A DNA stretch of 64,000 nt, taken from NCBI GenBank assembly GCA_009760855.2, contig WPIO01000032.1:132501-196500 (forward strand), given 5' to 3'. Positions within the stretch are counted from its first letter, which is position 1; each line of letters opens with the position of its first letter. Positions 1 through 13,865 of the stretch are shown piece after piece. The notes below the pieces were generated by a model. The model ran no database searches. It was given only the letters and a program-made list of their open reading frames with translations, and was not told the DNA's origin. Origin of the DNA: Cristatella mucedo (Eukaryota; Bryozoa; Phylactolaemata; Cristatellidae). Made by a program: the position numbers and the translations under genes.

Positions 1-3000
1 ACAATTTACCCATAACCTCTCTTAGCTTCACTAGAGAACGAGCGCCCGGGTCCAAGAGACGATCTTCACATTTACGCCACGGCAGTTGAAGGTCTGTCCT
101 CGGCAAAATTCTGGCTCTAACTCTATTCCAAGACATTTTGCTAAAACGTAGAATCGTCAATTGACGTCACGCACATTTCGCGTCCCTCATTATTAGCGTA
201 TCGGCGATCATTGTATCTCTTTGGGTTATTAAGACGCTTGGCTTTCCCCGCTCCCAGGTTATTATAGGCCAGCAAACGCAGCGAAATACGATGCTCAGCA
301 TATCTTGAACAATTGCTGCCATGAGCTGTCGGCAGTAATGAGCAAGCTATGTACCTCGGCTGAAGAGGTGCGTTCCAACCATTCCCGGGTGCTGGCATGA
401 CCGTGTCTGTCAGTGTAAGAATCACGTCATTTTTACCTGAGCATACCTTGCGAACCGATACCCAGCGCTGGCTCACACAGAAACGCTTCTTTTATCGTCC
501 TCTCATTGGGCGGCTCGAATGCGAATCTCAGCGAAGCTCGTTCTTTTATTTGGGGCGCAAACGCCTTACGACCGCGTGAAGACGACGACGACGATGATGA
601 TGATGATAATTATATGTAGCAGTTTGTTAATAAAGAGGCACAGCTTCTGGTATGCAATATTTCTAATAGCCCGCCTACTACTGCACTTTATGCCTAGGTC
701 ATTAATTGCTTTAGAATCGTAGCTACCATAGTGGCTCCCATCATTGTACCCACGAGGGCTGATCGAATCAAATAAATAGCCATGGAGCAGCTCGCTTCCG
801 CAGTGAAGCGCTTAATGGCTGCAGCAAAATAATTTACGAATAAGTTTCTGCCAGCTTTCAGCAACTAACCTTGGTTTCCCGCCCCCCCCGCCCCTCCCTA
901 GTTCCGCATCTAGCCAAGATGGGAAAATCACGGCGAGGTGCTTGCATTTGAACCGGGTCACGGAAGTTGAGTCCTGCCGGTAGCCACTCTGTATCTTCCG
1001 CTATTAGCCTGTAAAGGCCGCCGATGCGCTTCTGCTGCTAAATATAAATCATGCTTCTTTGAATCGGATCATTGTGAACTTTTTTACTTTGTACGCCCCT
1101 GCTCATTAGACTTCTGCAAAGGAGTTAAGTCTTCAAAAATAAACGTCATGCGCATTCCTCGTACTGAATTATTAGCCTATCGCATATCATTGCATCCCTT
1201 CTAGCATGCAAAGGGGCTTGGCTATTCTCATATCTTGACACCGTAGAAGCGCTTCGTGGTACCTGAAGCGGTGTCCTAGAACCTATGTGCAGGCTCCACA
1301 TGACCCGTGGCATGCGTGACCTTATAGATGTCGCAAGTGCCAGCACTACGCCTATTTGGTCTCCTCTTTGGCAAACTCCACAACGTCTATTTTGTCGCCG
1401 GAAAATTGTGATATCCAGCTGACTGATCACACTAGCACCTTCTCGAAGGGAAGGTGACAGTGAATCCAGTGTTTCAATCAGAAATGACGAGCCATTGGCT
1501 AACTTTTCAAATCAAGCAGTGAGTAAAGAAAAGAAGGCACATCATTCAGCGATAATTTAATAGCGAGTTTCATTGCATGCTGACAACAGCCCACTCCGAA
1601 TGCCGTTTTGGCACTCTGTGATCTAAGTCGGCATTTGTTTATGGACATCTGCAAAGTTTTATGAGCAGAGAAAACGCAAGAGGGTACTTTGCCACGTTGA
1701 GAACCCTAGGCTTTCTTGTACAGAAGATAAGTATGTGGTAGTAATTTGTAATAATTCTGTCAAGCTGTTATATGGTGCTTAGATTTTCAATAACACCATT
1801 TTAAAAATAAACTCACTGCCTATTATCTGAACAATGAAAGTGTTTATTCAGTTCATTTTTTTATTCGAAGCATTGTTAAAATGAGGAAAGACACGCAATT
1901 GCATTGATGGCGAAGTTAAAAGATTTTGCTATTAATCAGTTAGCAAGATTGCTACAACTAGGTACGTACCTGCTGGTCTCCTTACAAAGATTCTCTGACA
2001 TCTACGACTTGAGCTCGAAATAAAAGCTAGCTAATAAGTTGATAAAAATATACATACGCCTCCTCTCATCTTGAATGTTTTGCTGATTGTAGGAAAGAAA
2101 AGACGGGTCTATTTAGAAGTTCTCTGTGAGCAATAGGTCTCCTTGGCGTTCAAATCGCCATCTGATTTGGTCCCAAGCTCTTGTCAGCCTATCACAACAC
2201 GTGAGCTTTAAAATCTATTAGTGAAATTTGCTTCTGCTTTGTGGCCCTGTACTTCTAGACACCAACCAACCCTTATAACTTGCAGTTCCGCAAATTTACT
2301 GTTTCGTGCTTCTGGCTCAAGTGAATATTGTTTTCAGTACTCATCTCCTTCTCTTCTCCTTCATCTTCAGTACGCATCTCCTTCTTTCACGTAGTTTTTC
2401 CTACTTTCACGATTCATACTCAGCAGTCTCAATTTCGTCTCTGACAGACTGACAAAATAGACTTACTTAAATAAGCCCTGAAAAAGAGGCCCATCAAATT
2501 CTCCTCTAAAAAGCAAAAATAGCTCAATGAAATTAATACCAACAAAGAGTCCACGTCAGAAATGCCCAATATTGATATTTTAAAGACGATTTAATCCTTT
2601 CTTTTATTTCTAACAACTAATAATGGCCAACTAAAACTAATCGAATCTCATTCAAAATACATGATAATACGGGGAGAGAATGTTTTTTGTTGCCGGTTGA
2701 AATATTAGTTAAGTGCTACAAATGTAAAGGCCATTATACAGAAGGTCGTGTGTTTTTATTTTTCTTGAAAATTATTGCAATGAATTGCAAACTCCATAAA
2801 AAAAATTATTCGCTTTCAAACTAGTTAAATTGACTGAGCTGGTGTGCAAGAGCAATTTTACCTTGGGCTATTTTGTGGGCAGGCTATTATGTTGGAGCCG
2901 TTTTATCCTAGACTATTCCGACGCCATACGCTAAGCGTCGATGAGCTTGTTGAGAGCTAACTATGCGCATACGCTTTTTGAATTCATCTGCAGCTTGATG

Positions 3001-3190
3001 CCTTTTAGGAGTAACCGCAACTCAATAAATTTTACATGCTTACATCCTACGGAGATCAAGTACGAGAGCTGCTGTCAATCAAAAATATTTTTTTTTGCAA
3101 GAGAAAAGTGATCTCGGAAGATATGTGTATACCATCGAACTCTTGATTGACTCTCCTTTCGCTCTACTCTTACTCTGTGGATTAGGCCCC
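1..3190. other. no recognised gene or repeat
   Basis: Only short, unrelated open frames are present. A small GAC/GAT run lies at 577-612 and a C-rich run at 880-898. Nothing matches the repeat families seen elsewhere in the window. Confidence 0.6.
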
Positions 3191-3199
3191 TGGCATAAG

Positions 3200-4290
3200 A
3201 TAATAATAATGATAATAATAATAATAATGGGCTTGATAAAGCGCCCTCAGAGAGCTCAATCTCTTTCTAGACACTTTAGAATTGCTACAAAGGAAACGCG
3301 ATACTGAGATAGGACCTGAACCACTGCAGAGCAGTGCCAGTGATGCCCAGGCGAGATGAGAGGCGCTCTAGAAGAACTTTGTGATCAATAGTATCAAAAG
3401 CTGCCGAAAGATCGAGCGAAACAAGCAGAGACACTCTACCTATGCCTGAATTCCTAAGTAGGTCGTTGTACACCCTAAGCAATGCTGACTCTGTGGGGTG
3501 ATTAGCTCTAAAGCCAGACTGGAACTTACTAGCAAGGTTTCAAGTTTCAATATATGAGTTCAGCTGGTCCGCCACGACCCGTTCCAGTGTCTTTGATAGG
3601 AATGGTAGAAGGAAGACTGGGCGGTAGTTGCTCAAGTTCTCTTGGTCTAGTGTCGCTTTCTTGAGAAGTTGCCTGACTACAGCTTTTTTGAAAGGCGCTT
3701 GGACATGACCTGAGGCTAATGACATATCAATTATGTTAGTTATGCATGGCAGCAGCAGATCAATACAACGTAGGAGCAGGACAGTGGGAATAGGGTCCAA
3801 AGGACTTGTTGTCTTCTTTGATTGAGATATGAACTTCAGGACGAGATCACTAGTGACCTGCTTAAATGTAGACATTGAGGTGCAGCCAGGAATCGGGGAA
3901 CAGCATTCTAAGGGTGATGTTGTCATCACAGGAATGGACTCCCTGATGCTGTCTATCTTCTGCTCAAAGAATCGAGAGAAGCGATCGGCTAGATCATTAC
4001 AGGGAGCATCAGGTAAGGAGCTAATCTGGGATCGGTTGAGTAGATGTTTGACCGTCGACGTCAGCCTTTTTTGATTGTGCATCTATGATTCAACAATGTT
4101 TTTATAGAAGCTAGACTTTGCCTTTGCTAGGATCGATTGGTACGACCTACAGTAGTCTTCATATGCCTGTCGATGGACAGTCAGTCCAGATCTTTTGAAT
4201 GATTTTTCAAGCTTTCGCTTAGTAGACCTGGCTAGTCTAATGTCTGTGGTAAACCATAGGCCGTATGGGCGAGGGCGCACAGTGATGAAG
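3200..4290 (-). mobile_element. LINE-A fragment, 3' end joined to RT by internal deletion
   Basis: The (ATT)n tail and 3' end occupy 3200-3300. They are joined directly to RT sequence (SLLVSLDLSAAFDTIDHKVL at 3360-3430), so the segment coding the RT C-terminus is deleted. Upstream RT linker motifs (NYRP, LSKTLERVV, KRSGLTVHRQAYEDYC) extend to 4280. Stops and frameshifts separate the pieces. Confidence 0.85.
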
Positions 4291-4299
4291 CCGATAGGA

Positions 4300-6250
4300 T
4301 GCCATTTCTATGACAAAATCTTATCTGCAATTACCTAAAGCCAGCCAACCAATCAAAGGTGCCGCCTTAGGTACGCTACGCCTTTCTCCTTGCAACGAGC
4401 AAGGCTGCTCTCCGACGGCTGTGCTATTCATCACAATATGAAGATATAAAGACAAGATTACGACATCAGTTAACTGCTGGCCTTTATTTAATCTCTTTAT
4501 ATATGCTTTAATTCATTAAGCATTTCATTTAATTCAGAAAAAATACTATTTTGTTTGGGTTCAACGTCTAGATACCTCTGCCTCATCACACTCATCTCTT
4601 CCATCTAGGCAGTCTTACCAACCAGCTGTCGTGCGCCAAAAGCTGAAGCTGACAGATAAAAATGAAAATAAAAATCCACCTTTTCGGAACTATGAGTTAC
4701 TTCGATTCTTGTGCTAACACTAACTGTTTGATACTTCAACCGAGCCTGCATTATTGCCCGCCCACTTTTGTTTCAAGCTGACGTCAAAACATAAGCACAG
4801 TAAGTTTTCAAAAGTGACGTTTGACCTCATAGTAGGGATTTTGCCAAAGATGGATATCACATGCTGAGAAAAAATGATTTTAAATGTTTTACCTTCTCCA
4901 AAATTGCTCGTCACTGTTAATGCATTAATACCATGCACCACAGTCCAATGCGGTGTTGTCAACTTCTTTTCGGACCTTCAAATTTCCCTACATAAACAAA
5001 AGAAGATTGTAAAACATTTGATATAAAGCATTTGATGTAAAACATTTAGCCTGCAGCAATTGCAGTTTTTCTATCGCTTGCTTCACGAAGTAATCTCCAA
5101 TTTGTGTAGCGGCACCACAGTGACAGCTCCTCCTGTCTGCCTTCATTGAGAAGTGGCTGCGAAGAAAGGCAATAATAGTTGCTCGGAGAATGGCTACGGA
5201 AAGTCTTTTTTAATAATATGATGGATCCTTATATTTCTTTTCATCACTATTCATTCGATTTAGTACAATGCGAGATTCCTCTTTCTATACAGCCAAAGAA
5301 TTGGAACAATTCTAACAGGTACACTGACATGTGAACTCGAAGAGAAATTTGTCTTCAACGAGGAAAAACTAGCTCTGACTGATCCAGCAAAATCGGCAGG
5401 TGACAACGGCCAGGAAGTTACTTTGCACAATTATTGGATCTGCAATGCTTACAATTTTGAGAAAATTTTAGTACCAGTGAACACAGTACAAAAATGTGCA
5501 CATACAGATGAGCCCATGCAACATTGATTCATTTGCATTCAAGCACACTTACAATAATGTGTACACTGTCAACTTGTTCGAATTTTGTAATCGTGAAAGT
5601 GTGAAGTTACCAGTGCCTGTAGTAGTACCTGATAAAAGATTGAGCTACTATTTCTAATATAATTTAAAAATTATTCTCCTAAGATCAAAAGGATTCTTAA
5701 TTTATTCAGAGCAGGACACTCATATTTGTACGTGTTTGCTTCAAGACTAACCGGTCAACGCAGAATGTAAATCGAAGAGTTGGCCGCACTTTCGAAAACG
5801 AAAAAATCTTTTCTGGGGATTTGAAAGGTGAGCTGCCTATTATAAGCATACCGTATGCTATGAATATGCCTAACGTGTCACTCCACGCGTCATTAAACGC
5901 ATCTAAAACCATATCGAAACGTATCCTGCTCATGCACCGAAGACAGCTAATGCATCCGCGCGTCAATAATTGGCCCGTGATCCTCGTAAAGCCTCGTTCA
6001 GGTTCTGGCCGCGAAGTTTTGAAAAGGCACCTATCACTCCAGCGAGCCGATTCGCCGTTGTATTGTGCATTTAATTAGAGATATCTGTGAGGGTAAAGTC
6101 CTGGAGGAAGTCAATAAATTCTAGCTTGCCTAAAATATCCAAAGTCCGAATGTAAGATCGGATTTTAATATTGCTATCCAAAACGGAATAAACAAGTGTA
6201 AAATACGTAAGTAAGAGCACCAAAAACAACTTTTGTTAATCTCGTAAAGT
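4300..6250. other. no recognised gene or repeat
   Basis: AT-rich intergenic sequence with short frames (maximum 86 codons) and no recognised domain. Confidence 0.55.
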
Positions 6251-6257
6251 CATTTTT

Positions 6258-6325
6258 ATATTATTAATAATAATAGGCCGTTTGCATAAAACCCTATGAG
6301 AGCCAAATCCCTATCGAGGCTTCAA
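6258..6325 (-). mobile_element. SINE-1/LINE-A type 3' tail fragment
   Basis: An ATTAATAATAATAGG run is adjacent to a sequence that, on the minus strand, reads GATAGGGATTTGGCTCTCAT, a diverged form of the shared SINE-1/LINE-A tail. Only the end is present. Confidence 0.4.
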
Positions 6326-6359
6326 AACCTGCTCAAAATTACCAAACGTTGTTGATGTT

Positions 6360-8862
6360 GCACGGTGTCACGCTTTGACGTCCTCCTCCTCCTCCTCTAA
6401 AATAACCAGCAAATCGCGAAACCTCAAGACCCTTGACATCGATGTTGTCCGTGCAAGAATATCTGCCTCACTTCTCCTGCTGCTCATTCCTCCTTCCGAC
6501 CTGTCAAGGTTGGTAGATAGCAACAGTACGACACTAGCTGACATGCTCGACGAGTTTGCACCTCTGACTAAGCGAACTGTGCGCCCTCGTATAGACGGCC
6601 TATGGTTTACCACAGACATTAAACTAGCAAGGTCTACTTTGGGTCGTATCAATCGATTCTAACAAAGGCCAAGTCTAGCTTCTATAAAGATAATTTTGAA
6701 TCACAGATGCACAATGCAGAAATGCTGACTTCGAAGATAAACCATCTCCTTAACCGCCCCCTGGTTGGCTCCTTACCTAATCATTCCTGTGATGATATAG
6801 CTGATCGCTTGCCGCCTTCTTTGTCAAGAAGATAGACAAGATCAGGGAGTCCATCCCTGCGATGGCAGCGACCCCCCCCCCCGCCTAGAATGCTGTCCGT
6901 CGATTCCTTGCAGCACTTCATTCAAGCAGGTCACTAGTGACCCCGTCCTGAAGCTCATGTCCGAATCATAAAAGACAAGGCCTAAGACCCTATTCCCACT
7001 GTCCTGCTATTACGTCGCATTGATCTGCTGCTGCTGCCATGCATAAATAACATTATTAATCTGCTGTTAGCCTCAGGTCATGTCCCAGTACATTTCAAAA
7101 AAGCTATAGTCAGGCCGCTACTCAAGAAATCGACACTAGACAAAGAGAACTTGAGCAACTGCCGCCCAATCTCCCTTCTACCATTTCTATCAAAGACGCT
7201 GAAGCGAGTCGATGCAGACCAGCTGAACTCATAAATTGAAACTTCAAACCTTGCTTGTAAGTTTCTGTCTGGCTTTAGAGCTAATCACTACATAGAATCA
7301 CCATTGCTTTGGGAGTAAAATGACCAACTTAGGAATGAGGACATGGGTAGAATATCTCTGCTTGTTTCGCTCGATCTTTCGGCAGCTTTTGATACTTTCG
7401 ATCGCCAAATCCTTTTTGAGCGCCTCTCATTTCACCAGGGCATCACTGGCACTGCTCTGCAATGGTTCAGGTCCTATCTCAGTGGGAGACTCCAGAGTAT
7501 TGACGTGAATGGACAAAGATCATCCGAGGCATCTCTGAAATATGGGGTACCTCAGGGCTTCGTGCTAGGTCCGGTTCTTTTCACGGTTCATACTCTCCCT
7601 CTTGCGAATGTAATTGCCAAGCATAATCAAGGCTTTCACTTCTATGCGGATGACAATCAGTTGTACTTTTTCTCTGATTTTTCCCAGCTCTTCAGCGCGT
7701 TGAATTCTCTCAACTCCTGTGCTGCATGTATTGATGACATCCGCACATGGATGGCAGCAAATTTTCTTAAATTGAATGATGATAGAACTAACTTACTAGT
7801 TACGGGCAAACCTAGTGTGATTCAGAAATTGGAAAGGATAAAGCTCAAAATCGGCTCTGCCAGCATATCTCCTGTTGAATTTGCACGAAACCTAGGTGCT
7901 ATGCTCCTAACTGACCTTTCGTTAGAAAACTACGTTAGCTCCACAATCAAGTCTGCCTACTTTCAGCTATGTAACGTTGCTAAAATTCGGGCTTGTTTAG
8001 ACAAGGATTGAGCATGGAAAAGCGTACAAGCCAGCATGCAAAAGCGCACAAGAAGACCCTCACAGCCTCTGATTAGCAGGACCCCTAGTTACTAACTAGC
8101 ACTGAATTATCAAGTGAATTATTATTAAGGACACCACGTCTTAGTTGGTCAATGCATTTGCGACATCCCTTCTTGACTTCTGTAACTCACTGCTTGCTGG
8201 TCTACCATCAAATGCAAGCAGGCGCTTACAGCTGGTGCAAAACTTTGCAGCTAGGCTTTTCTGTCGTGAGCGTCGCAGTTGCCACATCACACCCCTTCTC
8301 GCCGACCTGCACTGGCTACCAGTCAAGCAACGAATCGGCTTCAAGGTATTATCGCTCACTTTTAGGTCCCTTCATTTTTTGGCTCAAGCCTACCTATCAG
8401 ATCTACTGCCCCACCAGGCTAAGTACCGTATCACCTGCTTTTCGGAATCTAACTGTATACCCATACCTCGTACAAACCTCGAATCCTTTGGAGACCGTGC
8501 ATTTAGTTCGTATGCTCCCAAAGCCTGGAACTCACTTCCGACTTGCTTCATGACATCCCCTAACTTACCCACATTTAAAAAGAAATTCAAAACGCACCTA
8601 TTTATGACCGCATTTAGTACGTCCCTGTGATTCGTCCTTGATGTGCTTATGCGTGCTGACATTGTTGAATGCTGCCACTAACCACTCTTGCATGCTGACC
8701 CTGTGCATGTCACCCCTAAACATGGTATTCTTGCTGTTTATCAAGCATGATACCACTCACCATTCGATCGTGTTTTCTTTGCAGCAAACGTAAAGCGCCT
8801 AGAGAGAGATTGAGTTCTCTGAGGGCGCTTTATCAAGTGTATTATTATTATTATTATTATTA
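6360..8862 (+). mobile_element. LINE-A (L2/CR1-type) best copy, 5'-truncated
   Basis: This is the longest LINE-A copy. It runs from the linker before the RT domain through RT, the C-terminal region and the 3' UTR to a (ATT)n tail at 8841-8862. The frame at 7343-8011 is open for 222 codons and contains RT motif A (SLDLSAAFDT), GVPQG, and the catalytic YADD at 7643-7654. The 6360-7340 part has frameshifts and stops. The coding frame is broken by a short insertion at about 8012-8112. The endonuclease is absent. Assignment to the L2/CR1 group rests on the RT motifs and the microsatellite-like 3' end. Confidence 0.88.
8012..8112 (+). mobile_element. short SINE-like insertion (SINE-3) in LINE-A
   Basis: About 100 bp interrupts the LINE-A frame. 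Other copies read ...GACAAGGATACCACG without it. The insertion ends in ATTATTATT and is followed by AAGGA, which also precedes it, consistent with a 5-bp target duplication. Bases 8028-8110 are identical to 8864-8946. Confidence 0.65.
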
Positions 8863-8863
8863 T

Positions 8864-8946
8864 AAGCCAGCATGCAAAAGCGCACAAGAAGACCCTCACA
8901 GCCTCTGATTAGCAGGACCCCTAGTTACTAACTAGCACTGAATTAT
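8864..8946 (+). repeat. second, identical copy of the 83-bp SINE-3 segment
   Basis: It is identical over 83 bp to 8028-8110 and sits directly after the LINE-A (ATT)n tail. A diverged relative (GACTCTCGTGGCCACTGGTT...) lies at about 45750-45840, which shows that the sequence is a dispersed family. Confidence 0.8.
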
Positions 8947-9052
8947 GCACTTGTAAGAACACACAGAACCCAGGACAAATAAAGATAAATATCTGCTGGA
9001 GTGAATGAGATACTAAGCATATCAAATGAGTCTTTCATTAAGACTTGCAGTA

Positions 9053-9125
9053 ATAATAATAATAATAATAATATCTGTCATTTTTATAGCACCACAAGAG
9101 AACTAAATTTTGATAAAAGCACGTT
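9053..9125 (-). mobile_element. LINE-A 3'-end fragment
   Basis: An (AAT)n run is followed by a degenerate copy of the LINE-A terminal segment (GCACCACAAGAGAACTAAAT on the + strand). Only the last roughly 70 bp are recognisable. Confidence 0.55.
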
Positions 9126-9344
9126 TTAACTCTCTCCAAGATAATTAATAGCTAAGGGTTAGTGATATCCTCTTTATTGCCTTCCGACATCAGGCGCTGC
9201 TAATGCTTCTTGTTCCTTGCAGACTTCTCTTCCGAAAATCGAAGTCCTTGCGAACATCGTATGCGGCACAAATAAAGCTGAGACCTGTTTAAAGCATGCT
9301 TTTTTATTTGACCGTAGCGCGTAAGCAACTACGTACCTATGGAC

Positions 9345-9495
9345 GTATAGACGCTTACTAGTTTGGCCTAGCAGTAAAGATGCTGGCCCGACCAGGGTCA
9401 AGGTGAATGTGTTTTATGACGTAGGTCGTGGGCTCAAGCCCCGTGGCATATGTGAAGCGACTGAATAGATATTACTTTCTCTTAGGGTTATGTGC
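9345..9495 (+). mobile_element. tRNA-derived SINE-1 copy
   Basis: It starts with a box-A-like TTTGGCCTAGCAGTAAAGAT. A box-B-like GGTCGTGGGCTCAAGCCCC follows, and then a tail (GAATAGATATTACTTTCTCT) related to the LINE-A 3' end. Confidence 0.7.
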
Positions 9496-10394
9496 AAATG
9501 AATTACCTATTTATATTCCTTACTGCTTGAATCTGGGTCCCCTATACTGCATGGGCGGTTGCTTTAGATTCACCAACTGTTAGTAACCTGCCTATTAGGT
9601 ACGATCGTACCTGCCTATTATCGTTTCATTATCGTCTTTCAAAGATGCCTTCATAGATGTGGTTACTGTTGCTAGTGTTCTTGAAGTGGCCATTAACACA
9701 AGAAAATATAAGCATAGCCGAAGCCGAAGGTCGATGCCGAAAGCTTCGCTCTCTCTTCGCTTTTCGTAGCATTGTTTCGAGCCACCCAGTGCGATCTTCT
9801 GCTGCTGTTAATCACTTTAACTTAGTTGGCATCAGGCCTGCTACATTTCCGGCGATGCATCCAACGGCAGTCTGTAAAATTCTCGCTCAATGTGCAATAA
9901 AATCACAGTAGTGCATGACATTATTACTGACCAAAATTTCGGCCTGTTCGCCTTGACGAGACCTGGCTGAAATCGCCTAACCGCCCAGCCATAGCGACGC
10001 TACTCCAACAGCCTTTTTCTTTTTCATACCTCTTTATCATGAAAACTTGTGGTGGAATCGCCATTATCTCAAATTAATCTCTCAACTGCCCCCCCCCCGT
10101 ACCAAGTCTTCCTTTATCTCTGATTTCATTTCAATTCTGCTTGCAAGAAATCAATCTTTCCTTACTATGGGTTATTTAACATTTATTTTGACAACGTATC
10201 TGACACCTTAACTGCCAAAGTTCGTAGGCTGACAGACTCATTTTTTTGTGGCTCATTTGCGAGACCCTACTCAGAACAAGACTCACACAATCTATGTAAT
10301 TTTCTTCTACAGCTGCGTGTGATCACCACTAATTACCACCAAATTCTGCTTTTCTGCCTCCATACAGATCTTATTCAGTCTACAGTGTTTTTTC

Positions 10395-10860
10395 CTTCTC
10401 ATCTAAAGTCACCTATGAATCCCGAAACTTCAAGACTCTTCATATCGACACTGTCCGTGTGAGAGTATCTGCTTCGCCTCTGCTGCTCATTCCCGCCAGT
10501 CTTTATTGGTGGAGAATGCTACGACACGATGCGAGATGACATTCTCGACGACTTCGCACCTCTGACTTGCGCACTGCGTGCCCTCACCCAGACGGTCTAT
10601 GGTTCAACGCAGACAATAAACTACCTAGGTCTACTAAACGCAAACTTGAAAAAGCATACAAAAGATCAGGGCTGACTGTCCATCGACAGACATACGAGGA
10701 CTACTGTATATCGTACCAATCGATCAAAGCAAAGGCCAAGTCTCGGTTCTATAGAAACATTGTTGAATCACAGATGCACAATCCAAAAATGCTGATATCG
10801 ACGATCAACCATCTCCTCAACCGCTCCCAGGTTGGCTCCTTACCTAGTGATCCTTCCTAA
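10395..10860 (+). mobile_element. LINE-A fragment, pre-RT linker
   Basis: The frame at 10567-10860 encodes STKRKLEKAYKRSGLTVHRQ and TYEDYC...AKAKSRFYRNIVES, nearly identical to the LINE-A segment at 4083-4280. It is truncated on both sides. Immediately after it, a motif of about 25 bp (TTTTAAAATATAAGCATATC...) is repeated in tandem at 10870-10917. Confidence 0.8.
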
Positions 10861-10919
10861 AATATAAATTTTAAAATATAAGCATATCCAGATCTTTTAA
10901 AATATAAGCATATCCAGAG

Positions 10920-13145
10920 GGATCGCTTGGTCAGTGGTTTTGAACGCTGCAGAAAATATCATGAGCGACATTCGCGGAGAGACCCTATTCTGATCAGCAT
11001 CTGTTCTCAAGGTCATTTTAAACCAAAAGTCAAGTATTTTCTGCGGAACGGCTATTCCCAAGTCCCGATGGGAAGTTGCTCACAACCTCTGATGGACTGA
11101 GGCAGCATTTCCGCTGCTGGGTCACCGTCCGTTCAATCGACTTAGGTAAGAGTGGTGGCGGAGGCAAGACAACAGTTACTTGACCTCTCAAGACCTAGGG
11201 TAGGCTTTTTGTAAGTGGCTTTTAATGAAAACAGCAGCTTCTTTATGAGATGGGATGTCAACACTAACCAGTAACACATTTGCATTATTCGTTTGTGCTT
11301 GGAAGCACAAGATCTGCAAGCATTACGAGGATAGCTGCTGGTAGCTCAGGGTCCAGAGAGGACTTGCGGACTCTTTAGCCTGGGATACAGGCATGAAGAT
11401 GAGCAGGATTGAAATGCGAGGTTGCAGTCCGGCAGAGAGAGAAGTGAGGAGAGTGAGGTCTCGCATGCCTTTTTATCGTAATCTAAGAACAGTTTTGAAA
11501 AACGCTCAACCAAGTCCTCGCTAGGATCACTAGATGCATGGTTGTTTGCGAGCGATTAAGATGGTCAATATTGAATATTACCTTTTTTGGGTTATTGGTT
11601 TCGTAATTCGACTATTTCTTCGTAACAGCATTTTTATAGCAATAGTAAAATGGGTTGGTATGACTTACAGTAATCCTCGGATGCTAGTTGTTGGGCTGCG
11701 ACTCTCGACTTCTTGGCAGCCGTTTAAAGCTCTACGTCTAGTATTCCTCGCTTTCTTTTCCACGGCCGTGAACTAACGGGCGTCTGACCACGGACAGACC
11801 CCACATCGTTAAGTCAGCGAAAACTTGTGTACGAGGAAATTTTCTAGTGAAAGTATTTCTTGTCTGAAATGAGCGAAAACCAATCGAATGCCTGCATCGA
11901 TCTGCCTGATCGAATGCCTGCAATCCGTTCTGTCAGATCGCCTGCGAACTTGACCGTGCAGGTGCCTAAAGAGTGAGGCGATTTCAGGTTTTCTTTGTAG
12001 TTTGGACTGATAGGCACAGTGATCACTCACTGAAACGTTGGTGTTCTACATCAGCCAGACTATGCCTGCCGTGATAGTATTAGCTATTCCTGAATTCTAA
12101 TGACCAGGAGAAGATCGCGCGATGTCTAGAATTTAAAGGCTTACGAGCCAAAGTCGTAGAATAGTCAGATCAGCTGTGCGCTCCAAGCATCGTGCCAGGC
12201 GGATGTCGTGCCCCGATACATTGAGCCTTGAGTGAGCGGCAGTGGAGAAGTGCTACGAAAGTTCTACGAGCCGCTGCACGCCAGAACTTATTCTGGACGC
12301 CTGCATGACACTCCGTCGCTGTCGAGTTGAGAGTGGATATATGAACTGGCTATCTGGCGCTTACATTCGGTAAGCGTGATGCCAAGTGCAAGTCGCTAGT
12401 CGTGATGACTCAAAGTATCGGGGCTTTGTTCGCCGGAATCTGACGTGCTTCGGCTGGCGCTAGTACAGCTACGAGCGCATATTTTGCGGCCTATTTCTGT
12501 TCGGAATTGGAAGCCGATGCACCCCGTTCGTAACACAGCCAAGGTCACAATATATCTCGATCAAACATTATTGCGTGATTGTGGATTGTCAACTCGAATT
12601 ATTACTATCTTAAAACTCTGCACACGTGACCACGCGCGGATCTATCGTGCATGTTTTTTTATATGTATTGGTAGTTATCGCTTGACAATTGGAAGCGCCT
12701 TGCCATTATGCGGCGCACCAGTTTTTCCATCGGTTGTACTGTTACAAAAGGATTGTCACGACTTCTACGTTCGACAGAACTAGGCCGCAACAAAAGCTTT
12801 TGCTGAGGTGCTAGTCCAACTTGACGGAGGGTTACGGGCGTCGTGTATCAAACATGGCGTACGACAATGTCATGCGGCAGCCAGAGCAGCAGTGAGCTGC
12901 CGACCGGCGCGCAGCCTCGTACGCAGCTTCCTAGGCCAAGGCCAACGCCTAGAGCTCAATCGCTGCCTGTCGCTACGCCTAGTGCACAACCGACTGCCTA
13001 GGATATGAATTCGGCTTGTATGTCGCCTAACCGTGGATTATGGTGTAATCACTTCCTTGCCGTTTTAATTTCGCAACCGCGAATAATATTTCCTCAGCCA
13101 TAATCTGGCTGATCAAGCACGCGACCGCTTTCAGTTTTGAGCGAG
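10920..13145. other. no recognised feature
   Basis: Frames up to 112 codons (12445-12783) without recognisable motifs. A direct repeat of about 20 bp (ATCGAATGCCTGCA-type) lies at 11883-11925. Confidence 0.5.
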
Positions 13146-13149
13146 GGAT

Positions 13150-13330
13150 CGATAACGTTAGCCACGAGAAAAAGCGAGTCCGTCTTCGTACAAAGTTTGA
13201 CTCATAAGGGTCGGTTGGTTCGTTAAATCCGATGTTAAAATCGCCCAGTCCTAGAAAGGGGCGATTTCCGGAACTGAAAATAGAAATGAGATCGAAAAAT
13301 ACTGCCACATTCCGCAAGTGGCTGCTTGAG
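13150..13330 (-). mobile_element. LINE endonuclease-domain fragment
   Basis: The minus-strand frame contains FFDLISIF...NRPFLGLGDFNI followed by FNEPTDPYESNF. GDFN is the conserved metal-binding motif of the apurinic-type endonuclease of non-LTR elements, and the flanking residues follow its usual pattern. Only about 50 residues are recognisable, so a chance match is possible. Confidence 0.5.
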
Positions 13331-13603
13331 ACACTCAGTACGGGCGACGCGGCGGACTGCTTAGCGGAATTTAGACGGCTTGAATTTGAGCGACGACGGC
13401 TAATTCGCCGCCAGTTCATATTGACCTCTTTGTGCGGAAGAAAGAGACGCCCGCGATGTAGGAGCGGAGTTGCAAGCTCTGGCAGCTAGTCTGCTGTCGG
13501 TCAAGTTGTCTGTCAGGTGGTGGTCACTGCAAATAGGTCAATGAAGTCGTCAAGGGTCACGACCCGTATCGCTAGGCGTTCGTAGTGCATTGAGCGCGCA
13601 CTC

Positions 13604-13850
<247 letters not shown>

Positions 13851-13865
13851 TCACTCTGCGAGCGA

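Noticed and set aside
8390-8662. Minus-strand frame opposite LINE-A, and similar antisense frames elsewhere
   Set aside because: These are shadows of the LINE-A coding strand. Similar antisense frames recur in every copy.
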